From CAYWBU01 sp942491525 (GTDB lineage: Bacteria; Desulfobacterota; Desulfomonilia; UBA1062), in the NCBI GenBank assembly GCA_942491525.1, contig CALOBW010000033.1, positions 248,001 through 312,000 on the forward strand: a stretch of DNA of 64,000 nt. The letters are read 5' to 3'. Positions within the stretch are counted from its first letter, which is position 1; each line of letters opens with the position of its first letter. Below the pieces are notes generated by a model. It was not told the origin of the DNA. It saw only the letters and a program-made list of their open reading frames with translations, and made no database searches. This document shows positions 8,823 through 16,498 of the stretch, one piece after another. The translations under genes were made by a program, and so were the position numbers.

Positions 8823-9056
8823 TATTGCCTCCTTCATAAGTACAATGCCCCAAGGGCCTAATTAACTGCTGGATAATAGCAAATAACATACCCAATTACA
8901 TTCCATTAAAATCAAGCACTTACACCAAGAAGGGCAGATCAGATCAGACATATGGAAAACTATTACTCAAAAAAAGTAAATATCATTTACCACATAAAAG
9001 GCAGTTCATCACGCAGAGCATAAACGCTTGGGGTGGGATACCCACCCGTTGCGGAA
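8823..9056. other. Intergenic region with two small inverted repeats
   Basis: No gene is visible. GTAAAT-ATC-ATTTAC at 8976-8990 is a perfect 15-bp inverted repeat upstream of the S15 hydrolase gene and could be an operator. GGGTGGG-ATA-CCCACCC at 9031-9047 is a hairpin just past the stop of the DUF3857 gene on the minus strand. It has no T-run. Confidence 0.45.
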
Positions 9057-12000
9057 TCAAGGAATCACTCTCAGCAGCACAGTTCGATTTGCCTGCCCGG
9101 CCAGCTCTCTCTGGGCAGCGACCAGAGCAGGGTAGGCCTCCGGCCCGATCACGGCCGCATTCAACTTAACAATCTGCTCAACCTTAAGCCCCCCGCCGGT
9201 GGCACTCTGGGTAGTTAGGACATAGCCCATTGACGGCAGGTTAATCTGGCTCCGCTGCGGGGGCCTGACCTGGGTCAACTCAAGCCCGTCTGCCAGATGC
9301 AGAGTCAGCATAAGCCGATGATCCTTGGTTTCATCCCTAAATAGAGGACTCTGGCGAACATCGCGCCCAACGCCGCCAATTCCGCTGACCATATAGGGCA
9401 GTTCCAAGGCCAGAAATTGATCCTGGCGGGCGGCAAAATCATTGATTCCGATCGAAAACCGCTCAACCCCGGGATAGCCTTCAAAATTTGTCTCATAATC
9501 GCTCAACGACTCACCACCCATGCGCACGCCAGAGACCAATTCCTCATAGTAGCGTTTACGCTCTTCAGGAGTCTGCTCGCTGAGCCGCCGCTTAAGTATG
9601 GCATACGGCTCTCCCCAGTAGCGCCGCTCAACAGTCATAATCGCCCTGCCGCTGGCGTCTAGATCGATGCGCACCTGAGTCTCACTGCGGTTGGCATACT
9701 CTGACGCAAGGGCCTTGATGGCCGTCAGGCGGCCATTCCTGAGCCGCAGTCCCGGGTGACCATCATACCCGGTCGAACCAAGGGCGGCATACTGATCAGT
9801 GTCGCCCAGATAGATCCAGCCGCCCTGACTGTTAACCCTGACCAGCAGATCCTCATAGAGCAGCCGGCTGGGCACCCTGGCGAAAATGCGGTTAAGGTCA
9901 CCATTCTGCGGCAAACTTGACGGCAGAACAAATTCGGGATCAAATCCGGCCGAACGCAGCAGCGCGAACAACAGAACCGCCCGGTCACAGGAGTTGCCAT
10001 AGCCATCACGCAGAGTTGTGACAGCCGGCGAAATGTGCGGCATTTCAAAGATGCCGATATCCAAACGGTGAATATCTCTGGCCACATAATCCCGGATAAT
10101 ACGGATACGCTCAAAATCATCAGTGATTTGCCCAATAAGATCACCAGCCAGCTGATCAATTGCCGGATCAGAAGCCGCGGCTTTGAGCAGCACCTCGTTC
10201 AATGATGGGCCAAAATGACTCAGCCGCCCGCTGGAGGCATGCACTACCGGTCTATAACTGAAGCCGGGGGCCATGCCATCCTCGCGCAGTGCAGCAGGTA
10301 TATCGCGGGCCGCAAAGGTGTATTCCCTTGCGCCGCCCGCCAAGATCTCAACGTCCGACTCAACCAGCCCCTCGGGATCAATCTCGTGCCAAAAAAGTTT
10401 CATGCCGGCCGGGACACTGATCTGCAGCTCCTTCTTCAAAACCGGAACTTCTGCGCCAAAGACCCCGTCAGCCAAGAGATAGAAACGATGGCCTCTGGTT
10501 TGACGCGCCAGACGGTCATTTAGGATGTAGTCATCATTGATACTGAAAAATGGTCGCTTAACTTTGCGCCGGCGCACTTTCAAGTCAATCACGCTGCCCT
10601 CAACGACACCCGGCAGACTTAAGACCATAATCTTGGCGGCCGGATAGCGAGGGGCCTCGCCGGCCCAGGGCGCATCCATCAGGTTGACCTCCTTTTCAGA
10701 GGCCTCAAGCACCGCACCTGACGGCGCCGCCACGCGGGCGTGCAGGATTTCAACCTCATCCCAGGCCGGATTATAGGCAATGTGCACGTCGCCGAAACGT
10801 TTGCGCCCGGCATAGGTCAACACTTTGATCTGCAGCTCCTTGGTCTCGCTCCAGCTGTGATCAGACTCGACATCAAAGCGACTGACATCACTCAGAATAA
10901 CCGCATCGCTGCCGACCGGATCATGCTGCGCGGCCTTATCCAGAATAACTCGCTGCTGCATCGCGGCCTCGACCCGGGCCAAGCTTTGCTGCAGCTCGGC
11001 ATACTCGGCCGGCGAAAACTCGGTAACATTGAGCATGAAGCTGCTGCTACTGCGGAGACGTTCTCCAACCAGTTCAACGCTACGCTGCCAACTATGGGTG
11101 GAATTATTGATCGGGTCATTGACCGGCAGACTCGCCTGCCCCTGCAGTCTCTTGGGAAGGCTGACTTCCAACTCTTCATAAACGCCGCAGGTATAGCCGG
11201 TTAAGACCGGATATTGACGCTCCTTAAGGCCCATGTCACCCAGAATATAGTTAAGCATGCCCAGGCTATCCCCCAGCTGCAGCAGGGGCAGCGTCGCCAG
11301 ATCAGCCGATTCCACCAGATAGTCCGGGACAGCAAATACCAGCCTGACGGAAAGCGGTTCCGCCGTATCGAGCATATTCAGAGGATCAATTGTGACGGCC
11401 TGCAATGTTGCCGCAGGCGCGCTGCGCTTAATTATCTTTTCAAAGAAACCGCGCAGCTCATGCTCGCTGAGGCGCGCAAAATAACCACGATAGGCGTTAT
11501 CATTGATCCCCTCAAAATCAAGAAGCGATTCAACTGACAACTGGCCATCATCCTGCAGCCTGGCATGACTGCTGATTTTCATCAGATTGTTCGCGGCCGG
11601 TTCAACCGGGCTGGTTCTCAAAATATCGCCATCCGGTCTGGCAACCAGATAACTCTGGTTGTTAAGATAGGCCGGCAGCAGATCCTTGGTGTTCTCGTCG
11701 GTGGAGTCCATCAGGACATATGAATCATCTTTCAGACGGACGGCCGTGATAGCATGATTAAAATATGGCTGAGGCACTTCATCATCCTTGCGCGGGCCGT
11801 TCATCATCAACACCGGATAGGCGTCATGCCCGGCCAGGCGCAGCATCGTCACCAGCAGGGCAGCCTTGTCCCGACAGACGCCGGCCCGGCTGTTGAAGGT
11901 CAGACTGACCGGATGGGGTTCATATCCCGGAGCCTCCTCCTCAACCGTAATTCCCAGATAGCGCACCTCCTGGGACACCCAGCGGAAAATCAGCCGGATC

Positions 12001-12899
12001 TGCTGCATGGGATCATCAACCCCCGCTATGATCTCATCCACCTTCAACTGCATGGCCGCAGTATCATCTTCAATGGCCGGCTGGCAGAGATTCCAGTACC
12101 AGCGCGACAGCTCCTGCCAATCCTTGACCGTACTGATCAGCAGCCGCTGAACCTGCGTATAGAGCGGCGGCATATCCGGTTCCTGGAAGGTACGCGGCAC
12201 ATCGCGTGCGACCCAGCGATAGACAAGCGTGTCGCCGACAGAAGACTGGGTCTGACTGACAGTTTCCTCTACCCTAGATTTCAGCGCTATGCTTCTGAGC
12301 GGCAGGGACTTGGGCGCCACCACCGTGTATTCGGCACTTATTATCGGATTCTCACCCTCAAAGGTCACGAAATCACTGAAGGTATCCGGCACCCGCACCT
12401 TGGCGAAACGGTCATACATGATAAAGTGCACGGTATCCCCGATTTTGACCTCAGGAATTGTGACGGTCAGCATGCGGCTGTTGGGATTATAGATATTGGT
12501 GTTCATCTGCGACTGTTCAACCATCACCCGCGAGTTGCGCTTCAGGTCAACATTTAAACGGCTGCCATCAGCCCTGATGACTTCGACGACATGAAACTCC
12601 GTCTCATTGTACGGAACCACAAATGAAGAAGTGATGCTCTTAAAATCCCGGCGGCCCTTCTCAGTTAAAACCTTGGCGTAGATCTCATAGTACTCGTCAT
12701 ATGTCCCATCAACCGCATAACTGATCCAGGTTTTGCGGGCCACGTCGACCACGTCGGCATTGGGATAACGCTGGGCATCGGCCGCAGCAGCCAGCTCCAT
12801 CGCCCACTGGAAATTGATAGGCTGCCACTCCTCCGCCTGCAGCAGCAGAGGCGCAAGCAACATAACCAGAAACAGACCGAGATTTCGCTTAGTATCCAT
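9057..12899 (-). CDS. Exported protein with two tandem DUF3857-transglutaminase modules
   Basis: About 1280 residues. The ATG at 12899 (MDTKRNLG) is preferred because AAAGGTG lies 5 bases upstream; the signal peptide ends near LLLQAEE. The protein is an internal duplication: DUF3857 (~40-250), transglutaminase-like (~300-440), a beta-rich linker, a second DUF3857 (~640-860) and a second transglutaminase-like domain (~920-1080). The first transglutaminase domain keeps Cys342 (GVCRDKA), His (NHAITAV) and Asp (LMDSTDE). The second keeps Cys971 (NSCDRAV) and the Asp region (YLGDTDQ), but the His position reads YEDLLV, so it is probably inactive. Such proteins are periplasmic; their substrates are unknown. 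Confidence 0.85.
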   Translation of the reverse strand: MDTKRNLGLFLVMLLAPLLLQAEEWQPINFQWAMELAAAADAQRYPNADVVDVARKTWISYAVDGTYDEYYEIYAKVLTEKGRRDFKSITSSFVVPYNETEFHVVEVIRADGSRLNVDLKRNSRVMVEQSQMNTNIYNPNSRMLTVTIPEVKIGDTVHFIMYDRFAKVRVPDTFSDFVTFEGENPIISAEYTVVAPKSLPLRSIALKSRVEETVSQTQSSVGDTLVYRWVARDVPRTFQEPDMPPLYTQVQRLLISTVKDWQELSRWYWNLCQPAIEDDTAAMQLKVDEIIAGVDDPMQQIRLIFRWVSQEVRYLGITVEEEAPGYEPHPVSLTFNSRAGVCRDKAALLVTMLRLAGHDAYPVLMMNGPRKDDEVPQPYFNHAITAVRLKDDSYVLMDSTDENTKDLLPAYLNNQSYLVARPDGDILRTSPVEPAANNLMKISSHARLQDDGQLSVESLLDFEGINDNAYRGYFARLSEHELRGFFEKIIKRSAPAATLQAVTIDPLNMLDTAEPLSVRLVFAVPDYLVESADLATLPLLQLGDSLGMLNYILGDMGLKERQYPVLTGYTCGVYEELEVSLPKRLQGQASLPVNDPINNSTHSWQRSVELVGERLRSSSSFMLNVTEFSPAEYAELQQSLARVEAAMQQRVILDKAAQHDPVGSDAVILSDVSRFDVESDHSWSETKELQIKVLTYAGRKRFGDVHIAYNPAWDEVEILHARVAAPSGAVLEASEKEVNLMDAPWAGEAPRYPAAKIMVLSLPGVVEGSVIDLKVRRRKVKRPFFSINDDYILNDRLARQTRGHRFYLLADGVFGAEVPVLKKELQISVPAGMKLFWHEIDPEGLVESDVEILAGGAREYTFAARDIPAALREDGMAPGFSYRPVVHASSGRLSHFGPSLNEVLLKAAASDPAIDQLAGDLIGQITDDFERIRIIRDYVARDIHRLDIGIFEMPHISPAVTTLRDGYGNSCDRAVLLFALLRSAGFDPEFVLPSSLPQNGDLNRIFARVPSRLLYEDLLVRVNSQGGWIYLGDTDQYAALGSTGYDGHPGLRLRNGRLTAIKALASEYANRSETQVRIDLDASGRAIMTVERRYWGEPYAILKRRLSEQTPEERKRYYEELVSGVRMGGESLSDYETNFEGYPGVERFSIGINDFAARQDQFLALELPYMVSGIGGVGRDVRQSPLFRDETKDHRLMLTLHLADGLELTQVRPPQRSQINLPSMGYVLTTQSATGGGLKVEQIVKLNAAVIGPEAYPALVAAQRELAGQANRTVLLRVIP

Positions 12900-12980
12900 C
12901 ATCACACCTTTAAATTTGTTAATAGACCACAAGATACCATCTTATAAAAAAGAAGCCACAACAAAACCACCTTGTTCTGC

Positions 12981-13017
12981 TTGACAAGATCAAAACTAAT
13001 AAATATGACGAATTAGT
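12981..13017 (+). promoter_or_regulatory. trpR-trpB promoter with candidate TrpR operator
   Basis: TTGACA (12981-12986) and TATGAC (13004-13009) are separated by exactly 17 bp. The inverted repeat ACTAAT-N11-ATTAGT (12995-13017) overlaps the -10 element. TrpR half-sites elsewhere contain CTAG/ACTAG-like cores, so autoregulation by the first gene product is plausible. The spacing differs from the E. coli operator. Confidence 0.55.
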
Positions 13018-13030
13018 CACGGGAGGATTA

Positions 13031-13312
13031 ATGAAGACAAAACAGGAACTGGCAAAAATTTTCTGCGACATAGAAGATCCCAAAGAGATGGAGCAGCTCT
13101 TCCAGGAACTCTTCACTCCCAAAGAGCGTGAAGATCTTTACCTAAGATGGGAACTGCTCAAGGATCTTTACAACGGCAAGACCCATCGGTCCATCGCCGC
13201 AGATCACGGCATCAGCCTCTGCAAGATCACCCGCGGATCCAAGATACTTAAAGAGAAATCATCAATCTCAAACAAAATCTTAGACAAATATTACGGAGAT
13301 AAATTCAAATGA
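13031..13312 (+). CDS. trpR: Trp repressor family regulator
   Basis: 93 residues, all helical, matching the TrpR family. A dimerising N-terminal half with 'EMEQLFQELFTPKEREDLYLRW' is followed by the helix-turn-helix 'HRSIAADHGISLCKITRGSKIL', where ITRGS is the family signature. GGGAGG lies 5 bases before the ATG. The stop overlaps the trpB start by 4 bp (ATGA), so repressor and enzyme are translationally coupled. With tryptophan bound, TrpR normally blocks trp promoters; the operator candidate just upstream suggests control of this two-gene operon. Confidence 0.9.
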   Translation: MKTKQELAKIFCDIEDPKEMEQLFQELFTPKEREDLYLRWELLKDLYNGKTHRSIAADHGISLCKITRGSKILKEKSSISNKILDKYYGDKFK

Positions 13313-14514
13313 AAAATTATGCGATGCCTGACAAGGACGGTTATTTTGGCGAGTACGGCGGCAGCTTCATCCCGCCCCAGCTGCAGGAGATCATGGATCA
13401 GATCACCGAGGAGTACATCAAAATCAAGGATGATCCCGAATTCAGAACAGAGCTGGCCAGACTCTACAAGCACTATGTCGGCCGCCCCAGCCCCATATTT
13501 GAAGCCCGCAAGCTATCCAAGAAGCTCGGCGGCGCTCAAATCTTCCTGAAACGCGAAGACCTCAACCACACCGGCGCCCACAAGATCAACCACTGCCTGG
13601 GCGAGGCTCTGCTGGCCAAAAAGATGGGCAAAGAGACCATCATCGCCGAGACCGGCGCCGGTCAGCACGGCGTGGCCCTGGCCACCGCCGCAGCCCTGGT
13701 GGGACTGAAATGCGACATCTACATGGGCGAGATCGACATTGCCAAGGAGCACCCCAATGTTACCCGCATGAAGATCCTGGGCGCCCGCGTCATCCCTGTT
13801 GACCGCGGCACCAAAACGCTCAAGGACGCCGTTGACGCCGCATTCGAGGCCTACCTGGCCGATCCGGTCACCCAGCTCTACGCCATCGGCAGCGTGGTCG
13901 GCCCACACCCCTTCCCCATGATGGTCCGCGACTTCCAGCAGATCATCGGCGAAGAGGCCAAGGTTCAGTTTGAAGAGCTGACCGGCAAGCTGCCTGACAA
14001 CCTGGTCGCCTGCGTCGGCGGCGGCTCCAACGCCATGGGTCTCTTCACCGCCTTCCTGAACGATGACGAAGTAAACATCTACGGTGTTGAGCCCTCCGGC
14101 GTAAGCCTGGAGGACGGCAAACATGCCGCCACCCTGACCCTGGGCAAACCCGGCATGCTGCACGGATTCAAATCCTACCTGCTGCAGGATGAGAACGGCG
14201 AACCCCTGCCCGTCTACTCGGCCGCCAGCGGCCTGGACTATCCCGGTGTCGGCCCCCAGCACAGCCTGCTCAAGGATATCGGCAGAGTTAATTATGTGAC
14301 CGCCAGCGATGACGAGGCCATTGATGCCTTCTTTGAACTGTCACGCGAAGAGGGAATAATCCCGGCCATTGAGAGCGCTCATGCAGTTGCCTACGCCATC
14401 AAGCTGGCTCAGGAGCTCGAGCCCGGTAAAACCATCCTGGTAAACCTGAGTGGCCGCGGCGATAAAGATATCGACTATGTAGTCGAGAAGTACGGCGCCA
14501 AATTCGGAATTTAA
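13309..14514 (+). CDS. trpB: Tryptophan synthase beta chain
   Basis: 401 residues, the standard TrpB1 length. The PLP lysine is Lys92 in HTGAHKINH, and the phosphate loop is GGGSNAMG. Family segments 'ETGAGQHGVALATAAA', 'GVEPSGVSLEDGKHAATLTLG' and 'LSGRGDKDIDYV' are intact. It converts indole plus serine to tryptophan. It overlaps trpR by 4 bp. No trpA or other trp gene follows, so here TrpB either salvages indole or works with an alpha chain encoded elsewhere. A hairpin at 14521-14541 closes the operon. Confidence 0.96.
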   Translation: MKNYAMPDKDGYFGEYGGSFIPPQLQEIMDQITEEYIKIKDDPEFRTELARLYKHYVGRPSPIFEARKLSKKLGGAQIFLKREDLNHTGAHKINHCLGEALLAKKMGKETIIAETGAGQHGVALATAAALVGLKCDIYMGEIDIAKEHPNVTRMKILGARVIPVDRGTKTLKDAVDAAFEAYLADPVTQLYAIGSVVGPHPFPMMVRDFQQIIGEEAKVQFEELTGKLPDNLVACVGGGSNAMGLFTAFLNDDEVNIYGVEPSGVSLEDGKHAATLTLGKPGMLHGFKSYLLQDENGEPLPVYSAASGLDYPGVGPQHSLLKDIGRVNYVTASDDEAIDAFFELSREEGIIPAIESAHAVAYAIKLAQELEPGKTILVNLSGRGDKDIDYVVEKYGAKFGI

Positions 14515-14541
14515 AAAAAAGGGGGGAACCAAGTTCCCCCC
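14513..14541 (-). terminator. Terminator of slyX, shared with trpB
   Basis: GGGGGGAAC-CAA-GTTCCCCCC (14521-14541) is followed on the minus strand by eight T residues, a classical intrinsic terminator for slyX. The same stem lies 7 bp after the trpB stop on the plus strand, but without a T-run on that side. Confidence 0.85.
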
Positions 14542-14560
14542 CTGACCTTGCTCGACAAAT

Positions 14561-14770
14561 TTAATAGTGCGGCGGCAGCGGATCCTCTCCGGCTCTGGAG
14601 TGATCGTCATTGTTCATGGATTTCAACTGATCCAGAGCCAGCCGCAGCTTTTCCTCAAGTTCATCAATTTTTTTCTGCTGATTGTAGACAACATCATTGA
14701 GCTGCTGAATGGTATCCTCCTGGTAGGCCAGGGTGGTTTCAATCGCGGCGAATCTTTCCTCGTTGTTCAT
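14561..14770 (-). CDS. slyX: SlyX family protein
   Basis: 69 residues starting MNNEERFAAIETTLAYQ. The ATG at 14770 is preferred because GGAG is 6 bases upstream and directly abuts the earlier ATG at 14776. The protein is one long coiled coil (heptads through 'LNDVVYNQQKKIDELEEKLRL') ending in the family signature PPHY. SlyX function is unknown. A tRNA-Thr gene ends 26 bp upstream on the same strand with no terminator between them. Confidence 0.88.
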   Translation of the reverse strand: MNNEERFAAIETTLAYQEDTIQQLNDVVYNQQKKIDELEEKLRLALDQLKSMNNDDHSRAGEDPLPPHY

Positions 14771-14796
14771 TAACATCTCCGGACGGGCTAGATAAA

Positions 14797-14871
14797 TGGA
14801 GCCAGCGAAGGGAATTGAACCCTTGACCTGATCATTACGAGTGAACTGCTCTACCCCTGAGCTACGCTGGC
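14797..14871 (-). tRNA. tRNA-Thr (anticodon CGT), CCA encoded
   Basis: The minus strand folds as a cloverleaf: acceptor GCCAGCG/CGCTGGC, D-stem GCTC/GAGC, anticodon loop CTCGTAA (anticodon CGT), T-arm AAGGG-TTCAATT-CCCTT, discriminator T and encoded CCA. The anticodon stem GTTCA/TGATC contains one T-T mismatch and the D-loop is short; otherwise it is canonical. Confidence 0.95.
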
Positions 14872-14882
14872 AACGAAGATCT

Positions 14883-14911
14883 TATTTACATAAGCCCACT
14901 TAGCTTGTCAA
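14883..14911 (-). promoter_or_regulatory. Candidate promoter of tRNA-Thr/slyX
   Basis: On the minus strand TTGACA (14911-14906) and TAAATA (14888-14883) are 17 bp apart. This places transcription start a few bases before the tRNA 5' end at 14871. Confidence 0.55.
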
Positions 14912-15002
14912 TCAGATCAAGCGCAAATCACTTCAGAATATAGTCCCTTGCTAAGTCGGCAACAATCGATTAAATATTTCCATGAAAAATTGAGGTGTTA
15001 AT

Positions 15003-15908
15003 TTGCTGAACTTTGCAACCAATATACTCTCTTACGGCATCCAGACCAAGCTTATGGGTCAGCGCAACCCGCTGCTGGCCAGTTTCAAACTGACCTTCCG
15101 CTGCAACCTCACCTGCAGCGGCTGCCCCTACCACCTGCGTTCCGGCGAGAACCTCGCGCACATGGATAAGCAGACCGCCCTGAGCGCGCTCAAGCACCTG
15201 CATGAGATCGGCTGCCGCTTCATAATCTTTGAAGGCGGCGAGCCGCTACTCTGGCGCGATAACGACTTCTCATTCCTAGATCTGGTCACAGTGGCCAACT
15301 CGATGTTTGTACGCACCGGGGTGACGACCAACGGCACCCTGCCCCTGAACATCCCCACGGATCTGCTCTGGGTCAGCATCGACGGCACCCCGCAACAGCA
15401 CGACAAGCTGCGCAGCCTCTCCTATAACCGGATCATGAATAATATCGAAAACTCCGGCCATACCAAGATAATGATCCACTATACGGTCAACTCAGATAAC
15501 TATCAGGAGATCCAGGCCGCCACACAGGCCCTCAGCCGTCACCGCAATATCAAAGGCATCACCTTCCAGTTCTTCTACCCCTACGATCAGGGCGAGGCAG
15601 ACCTGCTGCTCACGCAGCAACAGCGCAGTCAGGCCATTGAGACCATCCTGGAGCTCAAGCAGCACGGTCCCCTGCCCGTGCTCAACTCCCGTAAAGGCCT
15701 GAAGGTGATGCTGAACAATCAGTGGCAGTGCCATGAATGGATGCTGGCCAATGCCGACCCCGATGGCCGCATATCCTCAGGCTGCTATGTGCGCGGGCGC
15801 GGAGAGATCCACTGTGAGAACTGCGGCTTCACGCCGGTTGCCGAGGCTTCCCTGGCCTATGACCTGCACCCCGGGCCGATCATGGCCGGATTCAATATTT
15901 TCAGCTGA
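15003..15908 (+). CDS. Radical SAM protein with C-terminal cysteine cluster
   Basis: 301 residues from a TTG start with GAGGTG 5 bases upstream. The radical SAM motif CNLTCSGC places the [4Fe-4S] ligands at Cys34, Cys38 and Cys41. 'FEGGEPLLW' is the GGE SAM-binding motif and 'LLWVSIDGTPQQHD' a later barrel strand. The C-terminus has extra cysteines (WQCHEW, SSGCYVRG, HCENCGF), likely a SPASM-like or other auxiliary cluster. The overall look is near the hopanoid/HpnH-like and peptide-modifying SPASM groups, but no substrate can be assigned and no small precursor peptide is visible nearby. A nitroreductase follows after 18 bp. Confidence 0.8.
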   Translation: MLNFATNILSYGIQTKLMGQRNPLLASFKLTFRCNLTCSGCPYHLRSGENLAHMDKQTALSALKHLHEIGCRFIIFEGGEPLLWRDNDFSFLDLVTVANSMFVRTGVTTNGTLPLNIPTDLLWVSIDGTPQQHDKLRSLSYNRIMNNIENSGHTKIMIHYTVNSDNYQEIQAATQALSRHRNIKGITFQFFYPYDQGEADLLLTQQQRSQAIETILELKQHGPLPVLNSRKGLKVMLNNQWQCHEWMLANADPDGRISSGCYVRGRGEIHCENCGFTPVAEASLAYDLHPGPIMAGFNIFS

Positions 15909-15926
15909 TACCAAACGGAGGATACA

Positions 15927-16451
15927 ATGTTTAAACTACTGCAAGAACGGCGCAGCATCAGAAAATTTACCGGCACCCAGCTCAGCCCAGAGCAGATCGG
16001 GATCCTCAAGGAAGCGGCACTGCGGGCACCATCCGGCCGCACCCTGCGCCCCTGTGAATTTGTCTTTGTAACCGAGCGCGAACTATTAGAGAAACTCTCA
16101 AAAGCCAAACCGCACGGAGTGGCCTTTCTGGCCGAAGCCGGACTGGGAGTCGTGGTCTTGGCCGACCAGGAGGTTACCGATGTCTGGATCGAGGATGCCT
16201 CCATCGCCTGCATCACCCTGCAGTACGTGGCCGAATCCATAGGCCTGGGATCCTGCTGGGGCCAGATGCGCAACCGCGACCATGATGAAAGTACCTCGTC
16301 TGAAACCTACATCCAGGCCCTGCTGGGCATTCCGGCCCACCTGCGCGTCGAGGCCGTGATCGGCATCGGCCAGGCGGCCGAAAAGAAGGAGCCGCGCAGC
16401 ATAGATGAGCTGCCCTTCGAGAAGATCCACAACCAGCGTTATGCCAAATAA
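15927..16451 (+). CDS. Nitroreductase family flavoprotein
   Basis: 174 residues, preceded by CGGAGG. The FMN-binding start RRSIRKF and 'LRAPSGRTLRP' are conserved, followed by 'DASIACITLQYVAESIGLGSCW' and the C-terminal 'VIGIGQAAEKKEPR'. Short nitroreductases of this type reduce nitro groups, quinones or flavins with NAD(P)H. It forms a pair with the radical SAM gene and ends at a strong terminator. Confidence 0.88.
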   Translation: MFKLLQERRSIRKFTGTQLSPEQIGILKEAALRAPSGRTLRPCEFVFVTERELLEKLSKAKPHGVAFLAEAGLGVVVLADQEVTDVWIEDASIACITLQYVAESIGLGSCWGQMRNRDHDESTSSETYIQALLGIPAHLRVEAVIGIGQAAEKKEPRSIDELPFEKIHNQRYAK

Positions 16452-16479
16452 AAAAGGCCGGGCAAATGCCCGGCCTTTT
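16452..16479 (+). terminator. Bidirectional intrinsic terminator
   Basis: AAAAGGCCGGGC-AAAT-GCCCGGCCTTTT is a 12-bp perfect stem with T-runs on both strands. It lies between the convergent nitroreductase (+) and the last FadL-family gene (-). Confidence 0.92.
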
Positions 16480-16498
16480 ACTCTTGAGCAGGTAACTC

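Noticed and set aside
13513..14262. 249-codon minus-strand frame within trpB
   Set aside because: Antisense to an intact trpB; Gly/Val-rich low-complexity product typical of a shadow frame.
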